DNA from: Nereocystis luetkeana
Taxonomy: Eukaryota > Sar > Phaeophyceae > Laminariales > Laminariaceae
Assembly: GCA_031213475.1 (NCBI GenBank)
Contig: JARUPZ010000004.1
Location: 3,435,501 to 3,499,500 of the forward strand
Reading direction: 5' to 3'
DNA length: 64,000 nucleotides
Position 1 is the first letter of the stretch. Each line of letters starts with the position of its first letter. A program made the position numbers and the translations under genes. Under the pieces are notes generated by a model, which ran no database searches, was not told the DNA's origin, and was given only the letters and a program-made list of their open reading frames with translations. This document shows positions 44,033 to 55,178 of this stretch, piece by piece.

Positions 44033-44384
44033 TGTAGCTTCTATACTTTCACCCCGAATTTAGTGGGTCACCACCTCTCGTGTAGACACACACGGCAAAC
44101 GGGTGGAAGGTTATTCCGCGCACGGTAGCGACAATGGCCTTGAGGCGGACGCGAAGTAGTTTGGGTAGAGATCCGACCCAGTAGGGCCTACACTCAGGTA
44201 GTTGGTGGGGTTACGCAGTTACTGCACTAGGATCATCAGACATTCCGATGAAAAGGGCGGGTAGATCGAGCTGCTCGGCGTTCATGGTGTAAATAAAAGC
44301 GGGACAAGAAGGGGAAGACTTTGTGTCAGAAGCTTTGACAAGGTGAATGAAGCAAGAAGATGAGTGGTGAAATAAGTTCAGAGG

Positions 44385-44905
44385 TCATATCGCCAATGGA
44401 AAGGAGCGTAGCCAGTGTTTCCGTTTCGGTGGTACGGGTCCGAAACATAAACGTAGGAAGCGGTGCTTTTGTCTGAAAGCGGTGTGTGCCTCTTACGGTA
44501 GGCATTATTTTACTGCGTACCCGGAAAATTAATGCCACAATACAGTATATTCAAATCCTTTCGGAATATGGAGTTTGTGGAAATGGCGAGGCAACAATGT
44601 TTAGGGGATATGGGTTGACATATGGTCAGGAGGTTTTGGGAGGGGTTGGGCTGGCAGTGTCCGTTTTTCGGAGCGACGCGGCTTGAAGAGCAGCAGGTAG
44701 AGCGCAAGGAATACAAGCGCAAGACTGTTATCCAGGCTTTGGGTGTTATTTTCCCACCATCCACCCTAACGCCCAAGAGAGAAGGGTGTTGTAGTTATTG
44801 CACAACAATAGCAGAAAACTGTGGGCGTGTTTCCATTTTTCGGTGGTACAAGTCCGAAACATGAACGTAGGAAGCGGATTGGACAGAAAGGGGTTTTTAG
44901 GCTGG
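44385..44905. repeat. Direct duplication of a segment of about 80 bp
   Basis: GTGTTTCCGTTTCGGTGG with following CCGAAACATAAACGTAGGAAGCGG at about 44,417-44,462 recurs at about 44,828-44,878 with few changes. No gene is recognised between 44,061 and 45,494. Confidence 0.6.
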
Positions 44906-45059
44906 GAGCTGGGCACCCCAATATACCTGTGTGCCTATCACGTACCTGGTACTTATGTAACGAATCAACAACATTATCGAAAAACCGGTACCGGTGTAGC
45001 ACGAGCAGTATGGCGCCCACCAGCACCGTTCGGTCATGCCGAAACGCACATTGGCTCAT

Positions 45060-45494
45060 GAAAACACACGGGGGGAGGCGCGTATATTATCATCTAATTT
45101 GCAGGTGCTTGTTGCTTGTCAGAGAAACGAACACCTCGGAAGAACACTAAAAGGCACAGCTTGGTACAAACAATTGTTGGGGTAAAGAGCACGCACAATT
45201 TGCTCATGCTACGTCACCGATGACAGTTCTCACCTTAGTGCAGACCCGATCGTTTCTACACTATATTTTCACCCGGCACACGGCTATATCCTTCATACTG
45301 TCGCACGCTAAAGAAAGTAGTTACCTTGAAGCGTCACAAAAAATGCATCGCGTGCCACACAATAATGTTCAAAGCACTTATATACATGCAACAGCGAACC
45401 TCCGAGACCCGAACTTTCAAACGTCTGAGACACCCACCATTGTTAGTGTTTGCTTTGCCCAGTTCATATACAACAATGTCCGAGATGCCGTCAT
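45060..45494. other. Downstream flank of the Sec8 gene
   Basis: Intergenic sequence following the Sec8 stop codon. It includes a near-duplicate of TTCAAACGTCTGAGACACCCACCATT (45,416-45,442) and TTCAAAACTTCTGAGACGCCCACCATT (45,494-45,521), so the gene's last codons overlap a short duplicated segment. Confidence 0.5.
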
Positions 45495-48400
45495 TCAAAA
45501 CTTCTGAGACGCCCACCATTTTTCGAATGATTGCCCAGTGCTGCCGTCCGCGGTTCGACTATTAGGCCCCGCCAGAGACCATGACACGCGGTATTCCTCC
45601 TTGCTGAACATCGTGCGATTCTTCCTTATGAAAGACTCCAACTCGCTTTGTGGCATACTTATCAAAGCGACGTATTGCCGGGCCCATTCAAATCGCTCCT
45701 CCACTGCTCCCGTTGGTGTGTTGGGTCTTGTTCCTCGTCCATGAGCAGCTGCCGTAGTCTCGTCCTGGCTTTTGAGCTTGGGTTCCTCTGTGACATCTCC
45801 CACAGTCTGCTGCAAAGTGTTGAGGATTTTGTTCAATTTGCCCACACCACCCACGGTGATGGTCTTTGTCTTGACGAAAGAAAACGAGCGCACCAAGAGC
45901 CGGGGGAGAAGACGAGGCAACGGCGCCAGCACAAATGCAAGCAGCTCCCTTGGACAGAGCAGAGGCAAGCTTCCCTTGGGCTCAAACGGGCTGAGAGCTT
46001 CTTGCTCTTCGCGGATGCACCGATTGAGAGTGACCACGCATGGGTCTTCAACGCTCCCAAGGCTCATTGCTGTAGTCGAGCCTTGTCCGCTAGTTACCGC
46101 CAGATCGATGGCGGGCAGCTGCTGCATGTAGTAGCTTACCAGCATATATACCTGAGCAAAAAAGCAAAAAAAAAACGACGATCCAAGCTGCGTTAGATAA
46201 CAGCTACGATTCAAAGGCGATATGACACTATTGAAAAAACGCTGAACCAGATGCCACGGGGACAATCCCCAGCTCATGACTTGTACGGAGCACGATCTTG
46301 TGACTGAGCGAGTGCAGCATGTGTTCGGAAGCGCAAACCTGTGCTGGTACTCGTGCAGTGTGCAAGAGAGCGGTTGACAGGCTCACCTCGAGGCGGAGGC
46401 ATAGAAGGCTATCATCGGCGAGTTGTGACAGCTTTCGCGCGATCTGCCGCAGTTTCTCCGCGGGTGCCACGACCCCGTCAGCCGCAGGAGATGTGCGACG
46501 GTCAGGGTCGCCGATCCTGTTCACACTGCTTGATTTGGCGCCGACGTTGGAGGATTGCTCGTATGGAGCAGATGCGGGTTGGTGCTTGATGGCGGCGGAG
46601 ATCTTGAGCAGTTTGTGCGCCAGCCAATCGCAGCTGAAACCCAGGCACGCCACAGCTTGTTGCTTTCGGAGAGAGAGAAGACTCTGAAGCAAGAAATGAG
46701 CCAGCGTAGGCGAGCAAATACACAATGCCGTCAGTCTTTGGACAAATGCAGTAGTGCGGAGTGTTCATGGAAACATTGTTAATGGAAATATTGTTAATGA
46801 AAATATTGTTAATGGAAACATTGTTAATGGAAACATTGTGGCTCGGTGAGAATACGGGGTGGGTCCATGGACAGAACACGCTCCGTGGCTACCGTATCTC
46901 GAGGCAATTGGGCGCGTCAAAAGCTTTCCTTAACGACGCCGACGAGTGATATTTCTTCAAACCGACTGCCAGGTAGTCTTGAAAAATGCAAACCTATTGA
47001 GCCTGTTGGGTCGTTTTGTCTTGGCGCTATCATCTGCAGCAAACCAAAAATAATCGCACAAAACAACGACACCCTGTACCGGTATGAATTAAGTTCATTG
47101 AATACCACGTTTCAAAGCCTTCAGCTGTTCCGGGAGGCACCCAAACCAAGTCTTCAAACGAACATCGGTTGAACAATCGGTGCGTCGACCCGCATGGGTG
47201 AAAACAGCGATATACACACCTGTTTGGTCACTGGAAAAGGAACGTTGTTGAAATTCCACAAGTCTTTAAGCAGGACAAACTCGCTCTCGAAAATGTCGTC
47301 GGCTTCTTCCTCTCCAGAGCTTTCCAGGCGCCCGTCCCTGCCCCGCAGGGCGTCCTGGCGATCAACACTCTTGCCAGTTGCCCCGCCGAGTGATCTCCTT
47401 TGGGCAGGCCCTTGCGCCGCTAGTGCTTCATTCACCTCGCCTTCGTCCCACCGGAGCAGCGCACCTGCACAGCACTATGTGTTAGAATTGCGGTGTACAA
47501 TTGAATCAAGTTTTACTGCCGATAAACATGATACGCCCACGCAGAACGTAGGGGCTATACAACACTCACCATAGATGAACGTCTTGTACTTGAGGTGTTG
47601 CGCGTCCCGGCGTAGCAGGTCTCGTAGCTTGTCGCTGAATCGCTCCAATCGCGATCGAGATGCGCTGTTCACGGTAAGCAGCAAGCGTAAATTGTTATTC
47701 TTTCAACGTCCAAATCGCAACTAACAAAAATGAACACACCAACTTATATACCCGTTCTCCGCCGAAACAGCCATCCTTATTTATATTTCCTAATACCTGT
47801 ACATTGTCGTTTCTTGGAACTTGTTCTGGACCAAGGCAAAGTAGTCCTCCAAGCTCGTTCGAAGTATCTCGCCAATCTGCGACAAGATTCGTTCGTGAAA
47901 CGCTGAGATCCAGAGGTCACAGAATGGGTAGTTGCTTTTATAGCTGGTAGTACACAATCCAGGACAGATCTCGCGCGCAACCGCGTGTCACGATTTTTCA
48001 ACGATTGTACCGGCAAGTCAATCGTGACAATTATCCTGCAGCCAAAAGTCGCAACAAGCACAAGGAGGTCCTCACCTCCTCCTTGTAATGCGGCATCTGA
48101 ACCATCGCTCTGAAGAGAGTGCACGCCTGACCATACATGTCCTCAGCACCTCTGCTCGGATGAAGGCCACCGACGTTACCGGGAGTGCGTTCACGAGACG
48201 CAGCGCCATCACTTGCGCCGACCTTGGAAAGGGCCTGCGACCCAGAGGCCATTGATGCCGGGAAGAACCAATCGTTGTCTCCCACTAGCTGGAGTTCGGC
48301 AGTACCGCGGTTCAGGGCAACGACTTGGGGTCAGGAGAATAATTTCACTTGTGAGCGCACAAATGGCAGTAGGTCCTCAAACGGTGGAGAAATCTAACAT

Positions 48401-51400
48401 CGAGATTGGACGGCCGGTTCTTCATCAAATTGTGTGTCCTCCATCATTACGCACCTTGCGCATAACAGTATCATCAGCGCGTGACTGATGCAAAGTATAA
48501 CGCACAGACAGAGTCGCCGAGATCTCTGTGCCAAAACGGAGTAAAGCGCCTCTACACGGATTATGCGAAACACATACGTGCATAGCGCGAGGCTTTCTGC
48601 CGCTAGCTAGACAAGGTACTCGCCAACTACGTCAAACTTTGTGGCGTAAAGAGAGACTTTTCGTTGGCTGTTTAAAGACTAAGAATCACTTCACAACAGC
48701 ACATACTTCGAAGTATGACATGCGCATCGCTGACTCGTGGATTATATACAGAGACGCGCAATCTGTGTACAACATACAGTAGGTGCAGTCGTACCGAGCA
48801 GACCTGTGCCAAAAGGTCGGCCAGCGCAACATCTACCAGTATTAAATACCGTCAGCAATGCATGGTTATGCGCGTTAAAATCGATTGACCCGGAACGCGA
48901 CGAAACAGTCGCAGTCGGCCTCTAGAAGGGCCCTTCGGCCTAACAGATCACCTGCGCGTTCATGGTTAGGCAGTCGGCGCCAAGCAGAGGAAGAAAGTTG
49001 TCACAAGCCGTGGCATGCATAAATGCAGACAGCGTACTCCCTGCGTTTTCCGGTCCCTCTGGCATGACTCGGCGTGCTCCTCTGTCTCGGTGGATGTGGC
49101 CCGCTTCAAAAATTTCCTTTTTCATCTCGTTGATCATGGCCTGTATGGTACGAGGCGGGGAAGAGGGGGGGGGGATTTTTTTTGTAGAGATAAGTATATT
49201 AGATGGCCTAAGCTAGCTAGGGTCAGAGCAAATACACGACGTAGTGGGCCTATTCAAGCGTGTTTTGAAGCATCAAGAGAAGTGCTGACGAACCGAGCTG
49301 CGCCAAAACATATGTACCGACCGAGAGGATCTGACGCCGGTTGCGACAAACGTACTACATACAAGTGGGCATAATTTAACTTCCGGGGCATTCGAGAGTA
49401 ACGTTACAAATTACTAACTATTAAAAGACGAAGAGGCAAAGCAACCCAACGACCGCCGCGTACGTGGACTCTGTTTTACGATCGGAGGTGCGGCAGGAAG
49501 CTCATCGACGTCTTCGAAGCAACATCAGCGAGTGCACTAAACCACCCTCAGCGAACTCACCTGTTCGACTTCGACAAACTTGAGGGTAGGGCGGAATATG
49601 TTGATAATGATGAGAGGCGAAGGGTCTGCCAACAAACGGGAGCGGCAATACTCAGCAGCGCTTGTGTGATCGAGCTCGATGGCTGTCCTAACCAATCCTG
49701 TCGAAGATGATTCGGGACGTCGCAGGGGACGAAAGTACGAGACGGACGAAGCCATGCTCAACGGCTCGATGCTGGACGAGTTTGAGCCGAACTTAGTGTT
49801 TTGCACCCGACCAGGTTGTGCCTTGCTGACTTCCGCTGCAACGTCACCGGCCTGCGAATCTGCCATGTGTCTTGCCAGCACGTCGACCAGGTGACCCTGA
49901 ATGTGTTGCCACAAACCCACGACAAGCGATTCCTTGTAGGGTGCGTCTGCCTCGAATACAGGTGCTCCCGGATCACTTTCGCGGAGATCTCGCAATCGGG
50001 CAGCATGCAGAAGTCGGACGAGACGCATGAGATTCGCCAGAACGCTAGTGAAGGAGTCGAAGACAAGACTCAGGTACTGCGTCAGGTTTTGCACGTGCGT
50101 CCCCAACCCCTCGTCCTTTCTCCTGCCTTTAGAGGAAGCGCCACGAGACTTCACGCGAACCTCCTCGTGCTTGTCTACACACGTGCGCATGTGCGTGGCG
50201 CTCAGAGTCAAGACCTCGTCCGGCAACCTCTCCAACAGATACCGCTCAACGTCGTCTAGACACCGCAAACGGCGCACAGCTTCAACCAAAAGGCGTAAAT
50301 ACACGTTGAATTCCCGCGATGGGTCTTCCAGCGCCTGCTCCTCGTCATCTCCGACGTCAGTCACATCCATTGGAATGCCTGCCCACATAATATCTGCAGC
50401 CTCATCTACCCCCGCGCTCGATACAGAGGCTGCATCCGAAGAAAGGCCACCACCCGCGCCTCCAGGGGTACCCTGTCCGCGAGACAACGCGCTAGCCGTG
50501 GGATCGTCCGCTAGCGCTCCACCTGCTCCACCTCGTTCCCTTCTCCTTATATTCTTGGGCGCTACCCGCCCCTTGTCCCCGGTATTGGATTGGACGGTCG
50601 CCGCGCGCAGGAATAAAATGTCCGCGATTTCTTCAACCAAGGTGTCCAGTATCCTCCCCTTTTGAACCAGCATCTCATCCCGTACACTCGCTACAGCGGG
50701 GACGTCGACCAACTCGGCGCTGAAAATGTTGAGCAGGGATTCGTTGAGCAAGTCGACAGCTCCAACAAACCTCTTTTGGCGTACTAGCCGCTCAAACTTG
50801 ACTGGGGCATCCTGTTGCAACAGCGGCAACGCGCGGGGGAAGGCGAGCTAAGGGGGGATATATTCCATCGTCCGCCAAACAAGTGACCTAAGGGTACCGT
50901 ACTCCTGCTGTTAAGCGCGCATGTCGAAATGCGGCATCCCGGTTCCACTGCCTTTGTGGAATATGTGGCAAACAGGCAGGCATTTTCGCGGCATGGTCCA
51001 CATAACACGCTATCAAAAAGCAACGTAAGCTGAAACAAGCGTCCTCGCCGTGCCTTGCATTCGTAGACGTACCCTTCTTGGCAATAAAGTGGACGTTACC
51101 GTCACACCGCAACAATATTTGATCAGGTAGACACATCTCTGGCCTGCTGATCTACGAGCTCAAGTGAAATTGAGCGAGAGCGCTACACACTCAACATGCA
51201 CATGGGACATGAACAACAAAAACCTCTGAATACCACCACACGCTATGACTCGCTGAGCGTAAGCAGTCTAGAAGAAGAAAACGAGAAAAAATTGAAGCTC
51301 ATCGATTTTTGACCTAAATCACTCTGTCCACTACTCCACCGTGTTGTTGCCCTCAAACACATATACTACCGGGCTTGACTTAGCTCCGCGAAGAATACCG

Positions 51401-52236
51401 ACTGATGCTTGATTCCAGGACGGGTTTTAACCACAGCAACCTGTGCTGTGTACAATTCTACCTGATTTTTTATATACCGTTTCCTGGCAGACAAATAGGT
51501 TGCAACCGACGTACTCAAGTCAACTACCATGCACGTTGGATGCGTACTCTCGTGAGAAAAACGGCACGCAGGTATCGAAACATTCTCCAACGCATATGCC
51601 AAGACGATAGCGGCATCGTGAAGTGAATGAACACAACGCCTTCCCGACGCCACGGGTGCCCATCCGTCGAAACCTTTCGCGTTGCTGCAGAACCAAAGAC
51701 AGCACAGAAGAACTCCATCGCAACAATGACCAGAGTGTTTTTTCAACGATATCCACTAAGCCACTCGACAATTATAGGCGAAGCCTCAACCATGATGATG
51801 AGAGCATCGATTAGCGTGAAGTTAAGCGGGGCTGGTAGATCCGTAGGAACGCACCTTGATCATGTCAAGAGCGTTCAATAGCCGCAGCACGAGAGAGTAC
51901 TGCAATTTTCGTTGCCATAGCTCCCGTACGTCGGTCTGGCTCACGCCCGTTTGGAGGAGTTGCTTGCACTCCCGCAGCTGCTCTCGAAGCGTGCCGACAT
52001 TAGATCGGGTCTGGTTGTAATGCCTCGCCACCCCGCCCATAGCTTGGACTGAGCTGTTCAAACTGCCATGGTGTTCCACAGTGATACGTTCGACCACATC
52101 GCTGCACACTTGAAGTTGTCGCTGAATGTTCTTGTGTAGCGGGTTACCTGCCAGCTGCTCGAACTCGGGGCTTTCCTCGTTGTCGTTACCTTGGTCAAGG
52201 CTGACACTCAGAATCTCGATCACCTGGTTGAATGGC
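45495..52236 (-). CDS. SEC8: Exocyst complex component Sec8 (EXOC4), nine exons, 5' end missing
   Basis: Sec8 is a subunit of the octameric exocyst, which tethers secretory vesicles to the plasma membrane before SNARE fusion. Coding exons in transcript order: 52,236-51,855; 50,847-49,561; 49,140-48,952; 48,288-48,076; 47,876-47,797; 47,664-47,570; 47,464-47,220; 46,683-46,387; 46,151-45,495. All eight introns are GT-AG, phases agree at every junction, and the total is 1,147 codons. Matches to Sec8 include the N-terminal coiled-coil region (LRECKQLLQTGVSQTDVRELW, then LRLLNALDMIK), RKRFVGAVDLLNESL-type sequence, IINIFRPTLKFVEVEQ, DDSLLCLRLEV, DPCVVTLNRCI and FEWARQYVALI near the end. The human protein is 974 residues, so this one carries extra low-complexity linkers. 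The first exon could start after the acceptor CAG at 52,239-52,237, and the initiator exon was not found. Confidence 0.85.
46766..46842. repeat. 15-bp tandem repeat, five units, in a Sec8 intron
   Basis: Units of ATGGAAACATTGTTA with one or two changes each, inside the 536-bp intron between the seventh and eighth exons. Confidence 0.85.
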
Positions 52237-52238
52237 CT

Positions 52239-52460
52239 GGCAGATGGGGGGGGGGGGGGGGGGGGGCGTACTCATTTGTTGCTTGCCTTAGTCATTTGAC
52301 CAATGACCACGCATCCCTTTCGAGACGGAGCTACAGTGGGGGGGGGGGGGGGGTGTACTCGATAGGAGAGACGTTCTCGATCTCATGCATGGCCGTAGTC
52401 GTATGACCATAACGAACATATACCCTTGCATCCCTACAACGCCGGGGGGGCAAGTAATTA
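52239..52460. repeat. Poly-G-containing degenerate units upstream of Sec8
   Basis: A G21 run (52,246-52,266) and a G16 run (52,338-52,353) are each followed by GTACTC. A G7 run lies at about 52,444. GCATCCC-type blocks precede the second and third. The spacing suggests imperfect units of about 90-100 bp. On the Sec8 strand the first run is a C-tract that could serve as the pyrimidine tract of the CAG acceptor at 52,239-52,237. Confidence 0.55.
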
Positions 52461-52556
52461 GACGCAGCGCCTGAGCGGGAAAGGGTCATATGAACAAAGA
52501 CTTCGTCGAGCCTCGAAGCTGATGCCCACACTCATACACTCACACTATCACCAATC

Positions 52557-52883
52557 GTGGTGGGTATACCTGGTGTACAAATCACAAAACAGAACAAAAT
52601 TCATGGTGGGACTGTAGGATTGGACTGTTTCATCGAAATCTTTGCCCTCGAGTACTCAAACGTCGAACGAAGAATCGTGCGCCATATTGTGGTGTGTCAA
52701 GCTCTTGCGAAAGTGGGCCAGATCCTTTCTAACCTAAATCGCCTATCCGCGATGTGCGATATTATAGCTGATCTCGCTCAAGTGTCGTTCCAACGGAAAG
52801 CGGCAGGCACAGCAGGCAGGCTAAATCATGCCACACGAGGGGGCAAAGCTTACTACACCGCCAGCACGTACACCAAAGATTAA
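52557..52883 (+). other. ORF of unknown status, divergent from Sec8
   Basis: An open frame of about 108 codons without an ATG near its start (first codon GTG). Its sequence is protein-like (NVERRIVRHIVVCQALAKVG, then LNRLSAMCDIIADLAQVSF), helical and Leu/Ile-rich. No family is recognised. It may be an internal exon or a relic. The nearest good donor was not identified. Confidence 0.25.
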
Positions 52884-53149
52884 GATTGATTACGTACAAA
52901 AGACGGCAACATCAATCTGTGACGTACCTTCAGCGCTGTACAGTGTCACCGCAAATGAGCAGAACGTACGAAGGTTACCGACGTTAGTTACCAGGTATTT
53001 ACGACCGCGGTAAGTAGCAAGCGTCGTCGATGACACAGCGGGAATTAAGAGGGGTATATAGCACCTAATTATGTATCGAGGACGATCCACAAAAAGTAGC
53101 TCTACAGCAGCAGTACACGTTTTGTCACTCGACTTAAGCCCTTTACTCT

Positions 53150-53345
53150 AATCCTTGCCCTTCTTTCGCAGTAACTCAGATCACGGGTCCCATACCTCAT
53201 ACTCATACTTCGGGCATAGCAGGGCAATCCACCCACCTTTCTGACTACTGGATACTTGGCTTGGCTGTATTTGCGGGTTGAGGTCAGTATTTCCCTTCAC
53301 TCGCCGACTCACATCGAATTGTGCATGGTGCAACGTTCTTCTTGC
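53150..53345 (-). repeat. Degraded SINE body
   Basis: The reverse complement shares CACAATTCGATGTGAGTCGG and GATCTGAGTTAC with the SINE bodies at 26,881 and 31,585. Head and tail are missing. Confidence 0.5.
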
Positions 53346-53411
53346 AGACATGACAGGTATACCAACCGAATCTACAGTATGCCAATTACGGTCTAATGAA
53401 CCCTTTAGTGA

Positions 53412-53520
53412 TATCACGGGGGGCCATAGTAAATAGGACCAAATATTGCTAGTAAAGATAGTGAAATATATGTGTTCTTGTGTGTACCGTAAGTCCTGCT
53501 TACTATGGCCCCCCGTAATA
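53412..53520. mobile_element. MITE of about 109 bp
   Basis: Terminal inverted repeats ACGGGGGGCCATAGTAA (left, 53,416-53,432, first base pairs differ by one) and TTACTATGGCCCCCCGT (right, about 53,499-53,515). TA dinucleotides flank it, consistent with a TA-target (Tc1/mariner-like) family. No coding capacity. Confidence 0.65.
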
Positions 53521-53727
53521 GTGGGAGCGCGCAGCAGTACGACTATTTAATAGTATTATGCTGCGCGCACGTCGTAGACTCCCATGCATTGGAGCTCGGG
53601 TGCATCTCCAACCTCGGCATCAGCAACCCGGGTTGATTCGTATGACTGACGCTGTACTCAAGTCTCGTATACCGACACGTTTGTCCCTTCAAGTAAAATC
53701 CTTTCAATACCGATACCAGGTATAGAC

Positions 53728-54183
53728 TTGCAACCAAGTGCATTAATTCTACATCAGACGCAGTGCATCGCTGCTGTCTTGTGCACGAAGCATAGCATGG
53801 AGGTATTGCGCTCTGCGGCAACTTGCATCCCTGTTTACGAAGTGCGACGTATTTCGAGAAGAAAGAGAATGGTCTGGCGTCTCAACAGATTAATACGAAG
53901 GTGGTTTATCCTGTTTTTCCAGAGTACGCACTCCTTTCTTTACTTATTCGGTGGCTCTTCAAGTCCCTTTGTACTGTCATCCTGTCATTTGGAAGGGACA
54001 GGATTCACAGCTCAGCCTCGAAGCTTTTGGCACGCGGCTACTGCGAAATTTAGGAGCCATCCCCGGGTTTCAGGCCATGCGTTTCGCATAGTCCTGCCGC
54101 GTGCGTCCCCTCCAGCACACCAGCCATCGCTCACGGACCAGCGCGCGATGACAGCGAAGCCAAGCGTCTCGTTTATCCCGTGA
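53728..54183 (+). other. Long frame without recognisable protein
   Basis: A 151-codon open frame whose composition is mixed and unconvincing. No domain, repeat partner or splice signals support it. The surrounding 53,521-54,955 has no confident gene. Confidence 0.2.
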
Positions 54184-54971
54184 TAGACCCGTCAAATCCC
54201 GTAGGTAGCCCTGACAGACCTCAAGACAAACTGACTCTAACCCCGTCCGCGCAAGGGATAGCTCATAAAAGTCTGTTGTGTTGTCTTCACATTAAATCGT
54301 TCCTTCTATCCAGCGTCATCAGCACACCCAGTGTCCGTCCTGATTCCTTGTCCTAGAGAGATACTGATTCTGTGGTCACAGACTGTGAGACAGAGGAAGA
54401 CCAAAGCAAGAAATGATCGCAAACTCAAGTGAAACGCCAGCGTACCCGGTACGAGAACACAACAGCACAACCAAAACCAGAAAAAACATAGACAGTAAAA
54501 CAAGAACAAAAACAATTATGAAATAAAACAGAATAGATTACAAATGGCGCAAGGAAATCAAAAAGGCTGCTATGTAAAAGAAACATACGTACTCAAGAAG
54601 GACAACTATTATTAGCTTATGCACGGACGAAGCAACACGAAGGACGTAAAGGTATCGGCATATGGACGGCGGGGAGGGGAAGAAAACAAAGAGAGGCACA
54701 ACGAAAAAAACAAGAAGGAAACGGAGAAATAAATCACCCCAGACGTACATATACGAGTATTAGTAGCCATTGTACAAAATCGCCTAAAAAGTACGTAGTC
54801 GTATGATACTATCCTCATTTTCCTGATTACAAGATACTACTATATCACTCCCTCGCGTATACCTCGTACAGAAGCACTGCATCACCAGCACTGCGTCACC
54901 AGCACTTCTGCGCAGCCTGAAACCCGTGGATAGCTCATGAATATAGACAAAGTGTTTGCGTGTCAAAAAAA

Positions 54972-55178
54972 ATGGCTTACAACAACCACTTTTATTTTTC
55001 TGCTACCGACAGTTCGTCCTACCCTGTTTCCAAATTTGGGCCGAATTTGGCCAACTATTCCAGGTTGGCAGAAATTGGAGAGCAACAATTGATAAGAGCC
55101 GAAAAGGACGACGACCACAGCATTCCTTTGGTCAACATCTCTCCGAAGCGAAAGGCACAGCGTTGGTTGGCGGACTAA
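54972..55178 (+). CDS. Short ORF of unknown function
   Basis: A 68-codon frame from ATG (MAYNNHFYFSATDSSSYPVS) to TAG-type stop at 55,178, following an A8 run. The sequence is protein-like, hydrophilic, and ends basic (SPKRKAQRWLAD). No family is recognised. It could be a small gene or the first exon of a larger one. Confidence 0.3.
   Translation: MAYNNHFYFSATDSSSYPVSKFGPNLANYSRLAEIGEQQLIRAEKDDDHSIPLVNISPKRKAQRWLAD

Larger units (their letters stand above)
41187..44060 (+). mobile_element. Degenerate tyrosine-recombinase (DIRS/Ngaro-type) retroelement
   Basis: Pieces in polymerase-then-recombinase order on one strand. Positions 41,187-41,560 hold a possible reverse-transcriptase upstream region (weak). 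Positions 42,538-42,950 hold an RNase H-type region (TINLLELCGTV, then ARNIPGVQNKV). Positions 43,500-44,030 hold a tyrosine recombinase-type region: AWSFHLLCRASEIW with the putative first catalytic Arg at 43,777-43,779, then VFFAGASQLAWGDRR and VDATFHASKSDNK. RNase H followed by a tyrosine recombinase and no DDE integrase is the DIRS-like arrangement. Multiple stops and frame changes show it is dead. Terminal repeats were not found. Confidence 0.5.

Noticed and set aside
52331-52531. N-terminal exon of Sec8 ending in poly-proline
   Set aside because: The frame is open only because of a second G-run. Its sequence does not resemble the Sec8 N-terminus, and there is no suitable donor.
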